This document shows, piece by piece, positions 25,827 through 33,951 of a DNA stretch of 64,000 nt (its first letter is position 1; each line of letters begins with the position of its first letter). The translations under genes and the position numbers were made by a program. The notes below the pieces were generated by a model, which saw only the letters and a program-made list of their open reading frames with translations, ran no database searches and was not told the DNA's origin. The DNA comes from Chryseobacterium sp. ISL-80 (GTDB lineage Bacteria; Bacillota; Bacilli; Bacillales; Cytobacillaceae). The stretch spans positions 124,001 through 188,000 of the forward strand of contig JAGGQZ010000004.1 of NCBI GenBank assembly GCA_018613055.1, read 5' to 3'.

Positions 25827-27419
25827 TTAATTCACAAATCTTCCGGCCTTGCCCTTCGTTTCCCAATACTCATTCCTCAAATGAACCTTTTGGATTTTGC
25901 CGGAAGCAGTCTTCGGCAGTTCTTCTACAAAAGTTACGCCAGTAATGGCTTTGAAATGGGCCAGTTTCTCCCTGGAAAATGCAATAAGATCCTTTTCCGT
26001 AATCTGCTCACTTTCACGTAAAACGACGTATGCGTGCGGGGTCTCTCCCCATTTTTCATGCGGGACGGCGATGACTGCAGCTTCGAGGACAGCCGGATGG
26101 TCATACAAAGCCCCCTCGACCTCAATGGACGAAATATTCTCCCCGCCACTGATGATGACATCTTTTTTACGGTCGACAATGTCGATATTTCCGTATTCGT
26201 CTACTGTCGCCATATCACCTGTATGGAGCCAGCCATTGCGGATTGTTTCCATGGTTGCCTCTTCATTTTTCCAGTAGCCTTTCATGACTCCATTGCTTCT
26301 CGTGATTACTTCGCCGATTTCCTTGCCATTATGTGCAACCTCTTCGCCAAGGTCGTTGACAACCTTGACCTGACAGCCGATCATCGAGATGCCTGCCTTC
26401 GCTTTCATCCGATATTGTTCATTCAATGGCAGCTCCTTCAAGTGCGACCTGACTGTTGAAATCGTACTTAAAGGGGAAGATTCCGTCATGCCGTACACCT
26501 GGATGAACTCCCAGCCAAGTTCTTTTTCGACACGAGTAACGAATGCCGGCGGCGGTGCGGAACCAGCGATGACTACACGCACCTGCTGTTCAACGGTCGG
26601 GACATTTTTTTCATAATACTGGAGCAGGGCATTCAAAACTGTCGGTGCCATATGCATCACGGTGACTTTATGCTTTTCCAATGCGCTGAAAATCGCCTCA
26701 GGGGTCGTTTTGCGGAAGCAGACCTGGGAAGCGCCGTTTGCTGTGTAATAAAATGGCGAACCCCAGCCATTCACATGGAACATCGGCAGGACATGCAGCA
26801 GGACGTCTTCGTCGCTTACCCGCAAATGATGCATCGTGCTTAGTGCGTGCAGATAATTGTTCCTGTGCGTAAGCATGACTCCTTTGGGATTACCGGTCGT
26901 TCCACTTGTGTAGAGGAGACTGCAGACATCATTTTCATCCAGTTCTTCGCGTTTGAACGGTTCAGGAGAATGCTGTAAAAGCCAATCATCGTACCCGGTT
27001 TCCTCCGTGCTGTCTTCCTTGTAGTGGACAATGATTTCCTTTACCGTTTCCAGCTGATCCTTGATCGGCTGGATTAGATGGTATAAATCCTGATCGACAA
27101 ATAACACTTTGGATTCACTGTGGTTAAGGATGAATAGATAATCCTCCGGTTTCAGGCGAATGTTCAAGGGCACCATCACACCTCCGACCTGGAAGACGCC
27201 GTAGAAACCTTCAAGCATTTCAATTGAATTTGGCGCAAGATAGGCAATCCGGTCACCTTTGCCCACACCAAGCTTCCTCAGTCCATCCGAGAGCCGATTT
27301 ACCCTGTCATTCAGCTGGGAATATGTAAGTGCCCTGTCTTCTGAAAAAATGGCTTGCTTGTCTCCATAAAGCGAGACTGCTCGATCTAGAAACTGGTTCA
27401 ACAGCAACGGAACGTTCAT
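25827..27419 (-). CDS. Long-chain fatty-acid--CoA ligase-type AMP-dependent synthetase
   Basis: A 530-aa ANL-superfamily enzyme. The AMP-binding signature is YTSGTTGNPKGVMLTHRN (about residue 173), followed by QVYGMTESSP, WLHTGDMATVDEYG and the C-terminal lid with DRKKDVIISGGENISS and the acyl-adenylate Lys in PKTASGKIQK. It activates a fatty or other carboxylic acid with ATP and CoA in the cytosol. The start ATG 27419 (MNVPLLL) follows GAGGAGGCAGATT; an upstream in-frame ATG at 27434 lies before that site. Exact chain specificity cannot be read. It is monocistronic, divergent from the gerP operon. Confidence 0.88.
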   Translation of the reverse strand: MNVPLLLNQFLDRAVSLYGDKQAIFSEDRALTYSQLNDRVNRLSDGLRKLGVGKGDRIAYLAPNSIEMLEGFYGVFQVGGVMVPLNIRLKPEDYLFILNHSESKVLFVDQDLYHLIQPIKDQLETVKEIIVHYKEDSTEETGYDDWLLQHSPEPFKREELDENDVCSLLYTSGTTGNPKGVMLTHRNNYLHALSTMHHLRVSDEDVLLHVLPMFHVNGWGSPFYYTANGASQVCFRKTTPEAIFSALEKHKVTVMHMAPTVLNALLQYYEKNVPTVEQQVRVVIAGSAPPPAFVTRVEKELGWEFIQVYGMTESSPLSTISTVRSHLKELPLNEQYRMKAKAGISMIGCQVKVVNDLGEEVAHNGKEIGEVITRSNGVMKGYWKNEEATMETIRNGWLHTGDMATVDEYGNIDIVDRKKDVIISGGENISSIEVEGALYDHPAVLEAAVIAVPHEKWGETPHAYVVLRESEQITEKDLIAFSREKLAHFKAITGVTFVEELPKTASGKIQKVHLRNEYWETKGKAGRFVN

Positions 27420-27490
27420 AATCTGCCTCCTCATACAATAAAATTAAAAATTCTAAATATATAAATATATTAACATATTATTCATTCTGT

Positions 27491-27519
27491 TATATAGGAT
27501 AACTCCTGTTATATAACAA
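27491..27519 (-). promoter_or_regulatory. Candidate promoter of the acyl-CoA ligase gene
   Basis: On the minus strand TTGTTA (27514-27519), 17 bp, TATATA (27491-27496). The inverted arms TTATATA/TATATAA bracket the promoter and could be an operator. Confidence 0.45.
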
Positions 27520-27569
27520 ATTTTAGAAAAGAATCTTTCTCCTTATTGAAACTTATAGGCATTTTAATC

Positions 27570-27596
27570 ACATTCTTCATCTGGGCACATAGGATA
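27570..27596 (+). promoter_or_regulatory. Sigma-K promoter of the gerP operon
   Basis: AC (27570-27571), 16 bp, CATAGGATA (27588-27596). This matches the sigma-K consensus AC-N16/17-CATANNNTA exactly. gerP operons are known to be transcribed in the mother cell late in sporulation. The start codon of gerPA follows 32 nt later. Confidence 0.8.
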
Positions 27597-27627
27597 ATAA
27601 AGAAATCTAAATAAAGGGTGTTGCTTA

Positions 27628-27849
27628 ATGCCAGCAATTGTAGGTGTCGCACAGGTCATCTCACTCGGAAACAGCGCTGTCTTCCATATTGGAGATGTTT
27701 ACAGTATTAGCCCGGTTTCCAATGCAAAAACCTTTTCCGGAGCTGGCTCATTCAATACCGGTGACGGGTTGACTGTTTACAATAATCAAAGCTCAACAAA
27801 TACCTACGATCAAGACGGAGTTGATCAAGGAAACTATTTTAACGTATGA
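27628..27849 (+). CDS. gerPA: Spore germination protein GerPA
   Basis: A 73-aa protein starting MPAIVGVAQVISLGNSAVFHIGDVYSISP, with AKTFSGAGSFNTGD in the middle. It belongs to the GerPA/PF family (PF10676). GerP proteins are made in the mother cell and sit in the spore coat, where they let germinants reach the inner-membrane receptors. It is the first gene of a six-gene cluster; the paralogue gerPF closes the cluster. The start follows AAAGGGTGTTGCTTA. It ends just before gerPB. Confidence 0.93.
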   Translation: MPAIVGVAQVISLGNSAVFHIGDVYSISPVSNAKTFSGAGSFNTGDGLTVYNNQSSTNTYDQDGVDQGNYFNV

Positions 27850-27863
27850 TGCGGGTGATTCGG

Positions 27864-28124
27864 ATGAATTTTTATATACAACAATCAATCAATATCAATT
27901 TTTTAAAAGTAGAGGGCATCACGAACTCTTCTGTTCTGCAAATTGGCAGTGCGGGAATGATCAAGCCGGTTTCCAATCTGTATAATAGCGGCGGCTTTAA
28001 AGAACCGGCTCCAGAAGCTCTTCATCCCTCGCAAATCTATACAGGAATGGCTGGTCCAACCTATACACAAAACTTGCTTGAGGCACCTGCCGTCCCTTTA
28101 ACTTCAGGTGTTTCTCGTTCATGA
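27864..28124 (+). CDS. gerPB: Spore germination protein GerPB
   Basis: An 86-aa protein reading MNFYIQQSININFLKVEGITNSSVLQIGSAG, the conserved GerPB start, with SNLYNSGGFKEPAPEA after it and a variable Pro-rich tail. Assigned to the spore-coat permeability complex. I chose ATG 27864, preceded by GGGTGA at 5-nt spacing, over in-frame ATGs at 27846 and 27849. It is slightly longer than the B. subtilis protein (77 aa). Confidence 0.92.
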   Translation: MNFYIQQSININFLKVEGITNSSVLQIGSAGMIKPVSNLYNSGGFKEPAPEALHPSQIYTGMAGPTYTQNLLEAPAVPLTSGVSRS

Positions 28125-28158
28125 CATTAAAAAACTGGTTTGAATTGAGGTGATTCAT

Positions 28159-28773
28159 TTGAATGCTGAATTTTATGAATATGTTAAAAAGATGCATTTA
28201 TATGTAGAGCACCAGAGCAAAAAGATTGCCAAACTGGAGAAGATGGTTCTGGATATGAAGCATGAAATTGCGGTATTGAAAGAACGTCCCCCGGTTCAAG
28301 TTGGAAATATCGAGTACAAATTCGACCAGTTGAAAGTTGAAACCCTCGAAGGGACATTGAATATTGGCCTGAACCCGACTGACTTGGAAGGAATTGATGA
28401 TTTTTCCGTTGATCAAAAAGCGGTCAATGTACCAAATCCCGGCAAGCAGCTATTTAAAAGAACCATCGAAATTGAAACGGCACTTCACCAATATCTCGAA
28501 ACCGATTTAGAAAGCATTTATCGCGAGGCACAAGAGAAGCTGGGAATCAATGTCGATGATTCCTATTTCACCTTTATAAAAGAAGATATCAAAAAACAGA
28601 TATCTGGCAGAGTTTCCTCCCATTTACAAGAGAGATCCTCCAATCAAAATGGTACTGTAAACGGCTCTGAGGTGACGGAACAGGTGATTGATCTTCTCAA
28701 GCAGGAGATCCAGAATGGAGTGTTCCTTTTCCTTAAGAATCTGCCGGATAACGTAAAGGAAGGTAATGCATAA
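28159..28773 (+). CDS. gerPC: Spore germination protein GerPC
   Basis: A 204-aa protein, the length of B. subtilis GerPC. The N-terminal 50 residues form a predicted coiled coil (YVKKMHLYVEHQSKKIAKLEKMVLDMKHEIAVLKE), followed by VGNIEYKFDQLKVETLEGTLNIGL, a C-terminal helical region and a charged tail. It may scaffold the other GerP proteins in the coat. Initiation is at TTG 28159, 6 nt after GAGGTG; the GTG at 28150 is part of the ribosome binding site. It overlaps gerPD by one base (TAATG). Confidence 0.92.
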   Translation: MNAEFYEYVKKMHLYVEHQSKKIAKLEKMVLDMKHEIAVLKERPPVQVGNIEYKFDQLKVETLEGTLNIGLNPTDLEGIDDFSVDQKAVNVPNPGKQLFKRTIEIETALHQYLETDLESIYREAQEKLGINVDDSYFTFIKEDIKKQISGRVSSHLQERSSNQNGTVNGSEVTEQVIDLLKQEIQNGVFLFLKNLPDNVKEGNA

Positions 28774-28952
28774 TGAATTTTCAAGTCTATAACCGGGATA
28801 TTTGTGTTGGAGACATCAGAATCATCGGTGTTTCAAGCTCCTCGTTGTTAATGGTCGGGGATGCAGAAAACATTAATTTGGCAGCTACATTCGATACTCC
28901 GGCTGAGTCACTCATTATCGGGCCGTTTGTCCCACTTTCGCCAGAAGTTTGA
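28773..28952 (+). CDS. gerPD: Spore germination protein GerPD (59 aa)
   Basis: A short gene, easily missed: starting MNFQVYNRDICVGDIRIIGV and ending in FVPLSPEV, 59 residues. Length, position between gerPC and gerPE, and the VGDIRIxGVSSSSLLMVGDAE core match GerPD. The ATG overlaps the gerPC TAA by one base, and its own TGA overlaps the first ATG of gerPE. It is thus fully translationally coupled on both sides. Confidence 0.9.
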   Translation: MNFQVYNRDICVGDIRIIGVSSSSLLMVGDAENINLAATFDTPAESLIIGPFVPLSPEV

Positions 28953-29341
28953 TGATGATGCCAAAGAGAATCGCAATCGTTGATCAAATAAAGATTGACT
29001 CCGTTATCTTTTCTTCGGTGTTCCAGATTGGAGACTCTCAGCAAATCCAGGCATTTTCCAGAGCCCTGGCAGTTCAAAGAGAGAAGGAAGAATTTTATGA
29101 TAATGAAGGTGAATTTAGTGCCTTCCCCATTTTTTCTGAGCCCATCACATTTCAACCGGATGTTGAAACCATTATTAGTTCTACGCACAATATCAACCCT
29201 GTTTTAAAGGTCAGAAGTATCAATATACTGGGTGTATCTTCTTCTGCAGTGGTGCATCTTGGGAATAGCTGCAATATTTCGATGGAAGCGAGGGTCAAGC
29301 ACATCCGGCAACTCCTGCCGCGCCCCGAACAAAATGAATGA
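28952..29341 (+). CDS. gerPE: Spore germination protein GerPE
   Basis: A 129-aa protein with two repeats of the GerP motif SSxVxxIGDS: IDSVIFSSVFQIGDSQQIQ near the start and INILGVSSSAVVHLGNSCNI near the end, typical of GerPE. Three consecutive ATG codons (28952, 28955, 28958) follow a weak ribosome binding site; the last gives MPKRIAIVD, nearer the usual start. Coupled to gerPD by an overlapping stop/start. A 161-nt gap separates it from gerPF. Confidence 0.9.
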   Translation: MMMPKRIAIVDQIKIDSVIFSSVFQIGDSQQIQAFSRALAVQREKEEFYDNEGEFSAFPIFSEPITFQPDVETIISSTHNINPVLKVRSINILGVSSSAVVHLGNSCNISMEARVKHIRQLLPRPEQNE

Positions 29342-29502
29342 TGCATGCATATTGTTTTATCAAGGCTGATGGACTCTTAGGCCATTCTCCCTTCGTATAT
29401 TGACTTTTGGGCAGCGCATTTTTTTATGACTCTGAATTTGGCTTCATAGCCGCAACTTGTTGTGTATATCGCCCAATAGAATAGCAGAAAAGGATGTTTT
29501 CA

Positions 29503-29721
29503 ATGCCAGCAATCATAGGTCCAGTCCAAATCTTGAATGTCGGCGGCGGGACGGTACAGTTTGGCGACACACTGTTCATCTCGCCAAAAAGTAATTCAAA
29601 AACAGTCGCTGGACAGGGTGGGTTCAACACTGGCGGTTTCATTGTCACAAATAATGGACTTAGCGCCAGCAATGTTCTGGATGCCAACCTGATTGATCAG
29701 CCGACTGTAGGAAATAACTAG
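29503..29721 (+). CDS. gerPF: Spore germination protein GerPF
   Basis: A 72-aa GerPA/PF-family protein: MPAIIGPVQILNVGGGTVQF, then SPKSNSKTVAGQGGFNTGGF and NNGLSASNVLDANLIDQP, the PF-type C-terminus. ATG 29503 lies 8 nt after AAAGGA; the upstream ATG at 29494 is inside that site. It is separated from gerPE by 161 nt that hold a possible second sigma-K-like promoter (AC at 29329, N17, CATATTGTT at 29348-29356). Its stop codon TAG shares the palindrome CTAG with the stop of the convergent yisB. Confidence 0.92.
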   Translation: MPAIIGPVQILNVGGGTVQFGDTLFISPKSNSKTVAGQGGFNTGGFIVTNNGLSASNVLDANLIDQPTVGNN

Positions 29722-30026
29722 CGCTTTTTCCGTTTTCGAGCATTTGACTTCGAAATTCTCGGCAGCCTTGTAGAGGGCTGCTTTTTTATCCATTTCAGGA
29801 ATTTTTGCAGTTCAGGATGTGAGCGGAGCAATTCAATACTATTCAACCCCGCGGCCAGCTCCTCATTTGTGAATAAAGCATGTATCTGTTTGTGGCAAGG
29901 AATGCATAGGCTGGCTGTTGGCATGAGCACTCCTCCCATTTCCCTTGGTGTCAGATGATGGACCGTGACCTCGACCTCACTCCTGCCGCATAATTCACAA
30001 GTGCTGATATGGCTTTTCTTTGCCAT
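29718..30026 (-). CDS. yisB: YisB-like HNH endonuclease family protein
   Basis: A 102-aa protein with a zinc-binding HNH motif: CELCG at residue 10, VTVHHLTPREMGG (the HH) and CIPCHKQIHALFTNEEL, with a basic C-terminal tail (SKSNARKRKKR). Such small HNH proteins are often nucleases but the target is unknown. In B. subtilis yisB lies between gerPF and sbcC; here it lies directly between gerPF and addA. The start follows GAGGAGGAATTGTTCA. Confidence 0.88.
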   Translation of the reverse strand: MAKKSHISTCELCGRSEVEVTVHHLTPREMGGVLMPTASLCIPCHKQIHALFTNEELAAGLNSIELLRSHPELQKFLKWIKKQPSTRLPRISKSNARKRKKR

Positions 30027-30113
30027 TGAACAATTCCTCCTCTTTCAACTAACCCTGTTGGTAATTTCCCCTTCATGGATTTTCTTAACCGGTGCGTATC
30101 TACTCCATACGCT

Positions 30114-30164
30114 GCAAAAAAAAGGAACCGGTAAGGATTGTGTAAACAATCAACCGGTTCCTTT
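30114..30164 (-). terminator. Terminator of addBA
   Basis: A 12-bp perfect stem AAAGGAACCGGT/ACCGGTTCCTTT (30121-30132 with 30153-30164), with an inner GATTGT/ACAATC stem, followed on the minus strand by T7. It lies 4 nt after the addA stop. Confidence 0.85.
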
Positions 30165-30167
30165 CAT

Positions 30168-33100
30168 TTAGAGCTGTTCCATTTCCAGAAGATGGCCGCC
30201 ATCAAAGAAGTATAAATACTTCTCTTCAACCTGCTTTTTCCATACTTGTTGAATCGCCTTTGCATAAAGGCTGATCTGGATTCGATACCGTTCTTCCAGA
30301 ATCGGTTTTGCCTGTTCGAAACCGCCTTTATAGCGGTCATGGATGCCATCTGTCTTGAAGTCGAGCAGGACTGTCCCTTTCTCATCCTCGAAAATACAGT
30401 CGATGACCCCCTGGATAAAAACCGGCTCATTTTCTCCCTGCCAATCAGGGTAAACCTCTTTTGCCGGCAATGAGAGATAAAATGGCACCTCGCGTCTGAC
30501 CTTGTTTGCTCCAAGGAGCCGCTGACCGATTGCGGTATCAAAAAAGGCAAGAATCCATTTTCGATCGACTGCTTCCTTCTGTTCTGGGAACAGCAGCTCC
30601 TTCTCGACCATTTGAACCAGCTGTAATTCAAGGCTGGCTTCTGTAATCGGCCTGGAAAGATCGATATGCTGCATGACCATATGCATCGCGGTTCCCCGTT
30701 CTGCCGGTGTGAGCATTTTTTCCTGCATGAACCTTGGCCTGTTGAGGATCGGCTTCGTGAACCGGCGGACGATCTGTGTTCCGCTCTCCTCATCCCTTGT
30801 TTCATGGTTTCGCTTCAGCTCGGTTACAGACTGTTTCGAACGGTGATTGGCCGCTTCCTTATAGTGATAATTCCATGAAAGCTGTTCATTGACCTTTTCA
30901 GCCAGTTCCGAAACCTGATTTACAGCCTTTCCAGCAGCGACAAGATCCATCAGGCTCTCGCGCTCTTCGTCTTTCTCATCGGCATATGAAACGATTTCCT
31001 CTGCGTTAATCGTTTCAATTTTCCATCGGGATGGATGACAGTTAATCTCTTCGTCGAGTGCAGGATGCAGGCTTGCCTGGCTTCCCCTGATTGATTCACA
31101 ATCTTTATGACGGATCACAGCTGGCCCTATCCAGTCGATATAGCCTGATGCCGATGCCCTTAAATATTCATCAAGGAGCCAGTCCGGATGGCTTGCTTCG
31201 TCTTGCCACTTGCTGATCGTTTTGTCTGCGTCCTTCACAGAGCCAATCAGGTAAAGCTTTTCTTTTGCCCGAGTCAAAGCAACATAGAGGACGCGCATCT
31301 CTTCGGCAAGCATTTCCATCTTATGCTTGCGTTTGAACGCCAGCTGCGGCAAAGAGGGAAATGAAATTCGCTTCTCTGGATTGATGTACTTTGCGGCAAA
31401 ACCAAATTCTTTATCAAGCATGTAGAATTTCTTCAAGTCCATCGTATTGAAATTACGGGCAAGTCCCGCGACGAAAACGACTGGGAATTCCAGTCCCTTG
31501 CTGCTGTGGATGGTCATGATCCTGACAACATCCTCCTGTTCTCCCAATGCCCTTGCCGCGCCAAGATCATCGCCGCGCTCTCTCATCCGTTCAATGAAGC
31601 GCAAAAAGCGGAACAACCCGCGGAAACTCGTTGCTTCATATTGTCTCGCTCGATCATAAAGCGCTCTGAGATTAGCCTGGCGTTGTTTTCCGCCTGGCAT
31701 CCCCCCTGCAAAATCAAAGAACCTTGTCTCCCTGTATAATTGCCAGATCAAATCCGAAACAGATCCTTGCCTTGCGGTCGTTCTCCATTTTTTCAAGTCT
31801 TCAAAGAAACGACTCGTCTTTTCATGGAGGGCTTCATTTTCCGTTGTCGGCTTCTGGAGGCAAAATGCCGTCAACGCCTCATAGAACGAGCCTCTTTTTT
31901 GGCTGATCCTGATGATGGCCAGTTCTTCTTCATCCAAGCCGACAATCGGTGACCTCAGTACGGCAGCAAGCGGAATATCTTGATAAGGGTTGTCGATCAC
32001 TTTCAGCAAAGAAAGCATGACCGCTACCTCTGTCGCCTGGAAATAGCCTGTCGACAGATTCGCGTAAATCGGGATCCCCTGCTGCTTGAATTCCTCCATG
32101 ATTTGAGGAGCCCACGTCATGGAGCGAAGAAGGATGACAATATCGCGATAATTGACTGGCTTGGATGTTTTCGTTTTTGGATTATACACACCCCTGCGTT
32201 CCTCTACCATATCCTTGATATGCTTGGCCATCAGTCTTGCCTCGAGCTGTGATTGTTCTAGGTCTTCAGCGTCGAATTCATTATCAGCAGCCTCATTCTC
32301 TTCTGAGGAATCAGAGTCTGATGAAGCGCCTTCTCCCCTATCAATCAACAGCAGCTCGACTGGGAAGGAATCATCCTCCGGATAAGGAGCCCCTTTTTTC
32401 AACTCAGCATTATCATCGTAATGGATTTCACCGACTTTCACGCCCATGATCTGCTTGAATAAATAATTGGTGCCGTCCAGTACTTCGCTTCGGCTCCTGA
32501 AATTCCTGGCGAGATCAATTTTCAAGCCAGTTCCTTCACCCTCAGCTGTGAACCTGTTGTATTTTCCGAGGAAAAGGTTTGGCTCAGCAAGACGGAATTT
32601 GTAGATTGATTGTTTAACGTCCCCAACCATGAACAGGTTCCCGGCTGCTTCTCCTTCTGCCGTCACCAGCTGGAGAATGGCTTCCTGGACCATATTCGTG
32701 TCCTGGTATTCATCTACCAGCACTTCCTTGAATTTATTGCGGTAGGCCAGTGCAGCTTCGGAAGGCGATGCAAGTGGACCACTTTCCTCATCGCTTTTTA
32801 CAGTCAGTATCTCTAGTGTGTAATGTTCGAGGTCTGAAAAATCCACTAGACCACGTTCCTGCTTCACTTCTCCAAACCTGCGCGAGAATTCTTTCACGAG
32901 GTCGATCAGCACCGCGATCAACGGCTGCATTTCCTGCATATCCTTCAGGAAGCTTTCTGGCTTCCTGGAAAAGAGTTCGCTTCTTAAATCCTGGACAATT
33001 TTCTTTGCCCGGTCCCGGAGCTTGGCCGCCTTATCGACGAGATCCTTGTTGTAATCATCGCCTCGGCATGTCTTTGCCCTGCCGAAATTGGCAAGCTGGA

Positions 33101-33950
33101 TCGCTTCAAACAGCTCTCCCCAGGATTGTTCACCGGCAGCCAGCAATGTATCGATCACATGAAGATCTTCTGTAAAATTGACAGCCCTTGGTGCAGGTCC
33201 GCCCGGCATCCTGGAGATGTCGAGCGCTTTTTCAAGAAGCTGTTTCGCTCCCTGGAGCTGCAGCTCGATATCTGAGATAAGCACTTTCATGAACGGCAGG
33301 TGCTCTATTGCAGTACTGCCTGCTGCTTCGTACATGGACACAATGGAATCAAGATAATCATCAGGAGAAGGATTGGATCTGGCAAAATCAAACAGGTCAG
33401 CGATGATATCCTTCAACCCTTCATCACTGCGGTCATTCGTGAATGCATCCACCAGATTGAAAAATGGCTGATTATCTGCTTTGCCGTATTCTTCTTCAAA
33501 AAGATCCTCAATCACTTCGTCCCGCAAAAGCTGACCCTCGGTTTCATCCGCGATCCTGAAGCCAGGATCGACATCGATCAGATAATAATATTTCCTGATG
33601 ACTTCAAGGCAAAAAGAATGAAGCGTTGAAATCGACGCTCGATTCAACAGGCTTAGCTGCTTTTTCAAATGTGTCGAATCAGGGTTGCTGTCGATGGCTT
33701 TTTCAAGTGCTTCACCAATTCTGTGACGCATTTCAGCCGCAGAAGCATTCGTGAATGTTACGACGAGCAGCTCATCGACGTCAATCGGATTGTTCTCCGA
33801 AGTGATTTTCCTGATGATCCGCTCGACAAGGACAGCCGTTTTTCCGGATCCAGCCGCAGCAGCGACAAGGATATCCTGTCCGGAAGCCATAATTGCCTTC
33901 CACTGATCTTCCGTCCAGGTCGCCCCTTCCGGTACAGGCGGTATATTCAT
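30168..33950 (-). CDS. addA: Helicase-nuclease subunit AddA
   Basis: A 1261-aa subunit of the AddAB double-strand-break repair helicase/nuclease. It has UvrD-type helicase motifs: Walker A AAAGSGKTAVLVERI (about 31-45), VDEYQDTN, MVGDVKQSIYKFR, IMTIHSSKGLEFP and YVALTRAKEKL. A RecB-type nuclease domain at the C-terminus carries the active-site LLDFKTDGI. An acidic linker rich in D, E and S lies near residue 540. The start is ATG 33950 (MNIPPVPEGATWTEDQW), 1 nt after the addB stop; an in-frame start at 34046 inside addB is rejected. AddA unwinds 3' to 5' and cuts one strand until a Chi site. Confidence 0.96.
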   Translation of the reverse strand: MNIPPVPEGATWTEDQWKAIMASGQDILVAAAAGSGKTAVLVERIIRKITSENNPIDVDELLVVTFTNASAAEMRHRIGEALEKAIDSNPDSTHLKKQLSLLNRASISTLHSFCLEVIRKYYYLIDVDPGFRIADETEGQLLRDEVIEDLFEEEYGKADNQPFFNLVDAFTNDRSDEGLKDIIADLFDFARSNPSPDDYLDSIVSMYEAAGSTAIEHLPFMKVLISDIELQLQGAKQLLEKALDISRMPGGPAPRAVNFTEDLHVIDTLLAAGEQSWGELFEAIQLANFGRAKTCRGDDYNKDLVDKAAKLRDRAKKIVQDLRSELFSRKPESFLKDMQEMQPLIAVLIDLVKEFSRRFGEVKQERGLVDFSDLEHYTLEILTVKSDEESGPLASPSEAALAYRNKFKEVLVDEYQDTNMVQEAILQLVTAEGEAAGNLFMVGDVKQSIYKFRLAEPNLFLGKYNRFTAEGEGTGLKIDLARNFRSRSEVLDGTNYLFKQIMGVKVGEIHYDDNAELKKGAPYPEDDSFPVELLLIDRGEGASSDSDSSEENEAADNEFDAEDLEQSQLEARLMAKHIKDMVEERRGVYNPKTKTSKPVNYRDIVILLRSMTWAPQIMEEFKQQGIPIYANLSTGYFQATEVAVMLSLLKVIDNPYQDIPLAAVLRSPIVGLDEEELAIIRISQKRGSFYEALTAFCLQKPTTENEALHEKTSRFFEDLKKWRTTARQGSVSDLIWQLYRETRFFDFAGGMPGGKQRQANLRALYDRARQYEATSFRGLFRFLRFIERMRERGDDLGAARALGEQEDVVRIMTIHSSKGLEFPVVFVAGLARNFNTMDLKKFYMLDKEFGFAAKYINPEKRISFPSLPQLAFKRKHKMEMLAEEMRVLYVALTRAKEKLYLIGSVKDADKTISKWQDEASHPDWLLDEYLRASASGYIDWIGPAVIRHKDCESIRGSQASLHPALDEEINCHPSRWKIETINAEEIVSYADEKDEERESLMDLVAAGKAVNQVSELAEKVNEQLSWNYHYKEAANHRSKQSVTELKRNHETRDEESGTQIVRRFTKPILNRPRFMQEKMLTPAERGTAMHMVMQHIDLSRPITEASLELQLVQMVEKELLFPEQKEAVDRKWILAFFDTAIGQRLLGANKVRREVPFYLSLPAKEVYPDWQGENEPVFIQGVIDCIFEDEKGTVLLDFKTDGIHDRYKGGFEQAKPILEERYRIQISLYAKAIQQVWKKQVEEKYLYFFDGGHLLEMEQL

Positions 33951-33951
33951 T

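Noticed and set aside
30164-30805. 213-codon minus-strand frame in the addA 3' region
   Set aside because: Out-of-frame shadow of the AddA nuclease domain.
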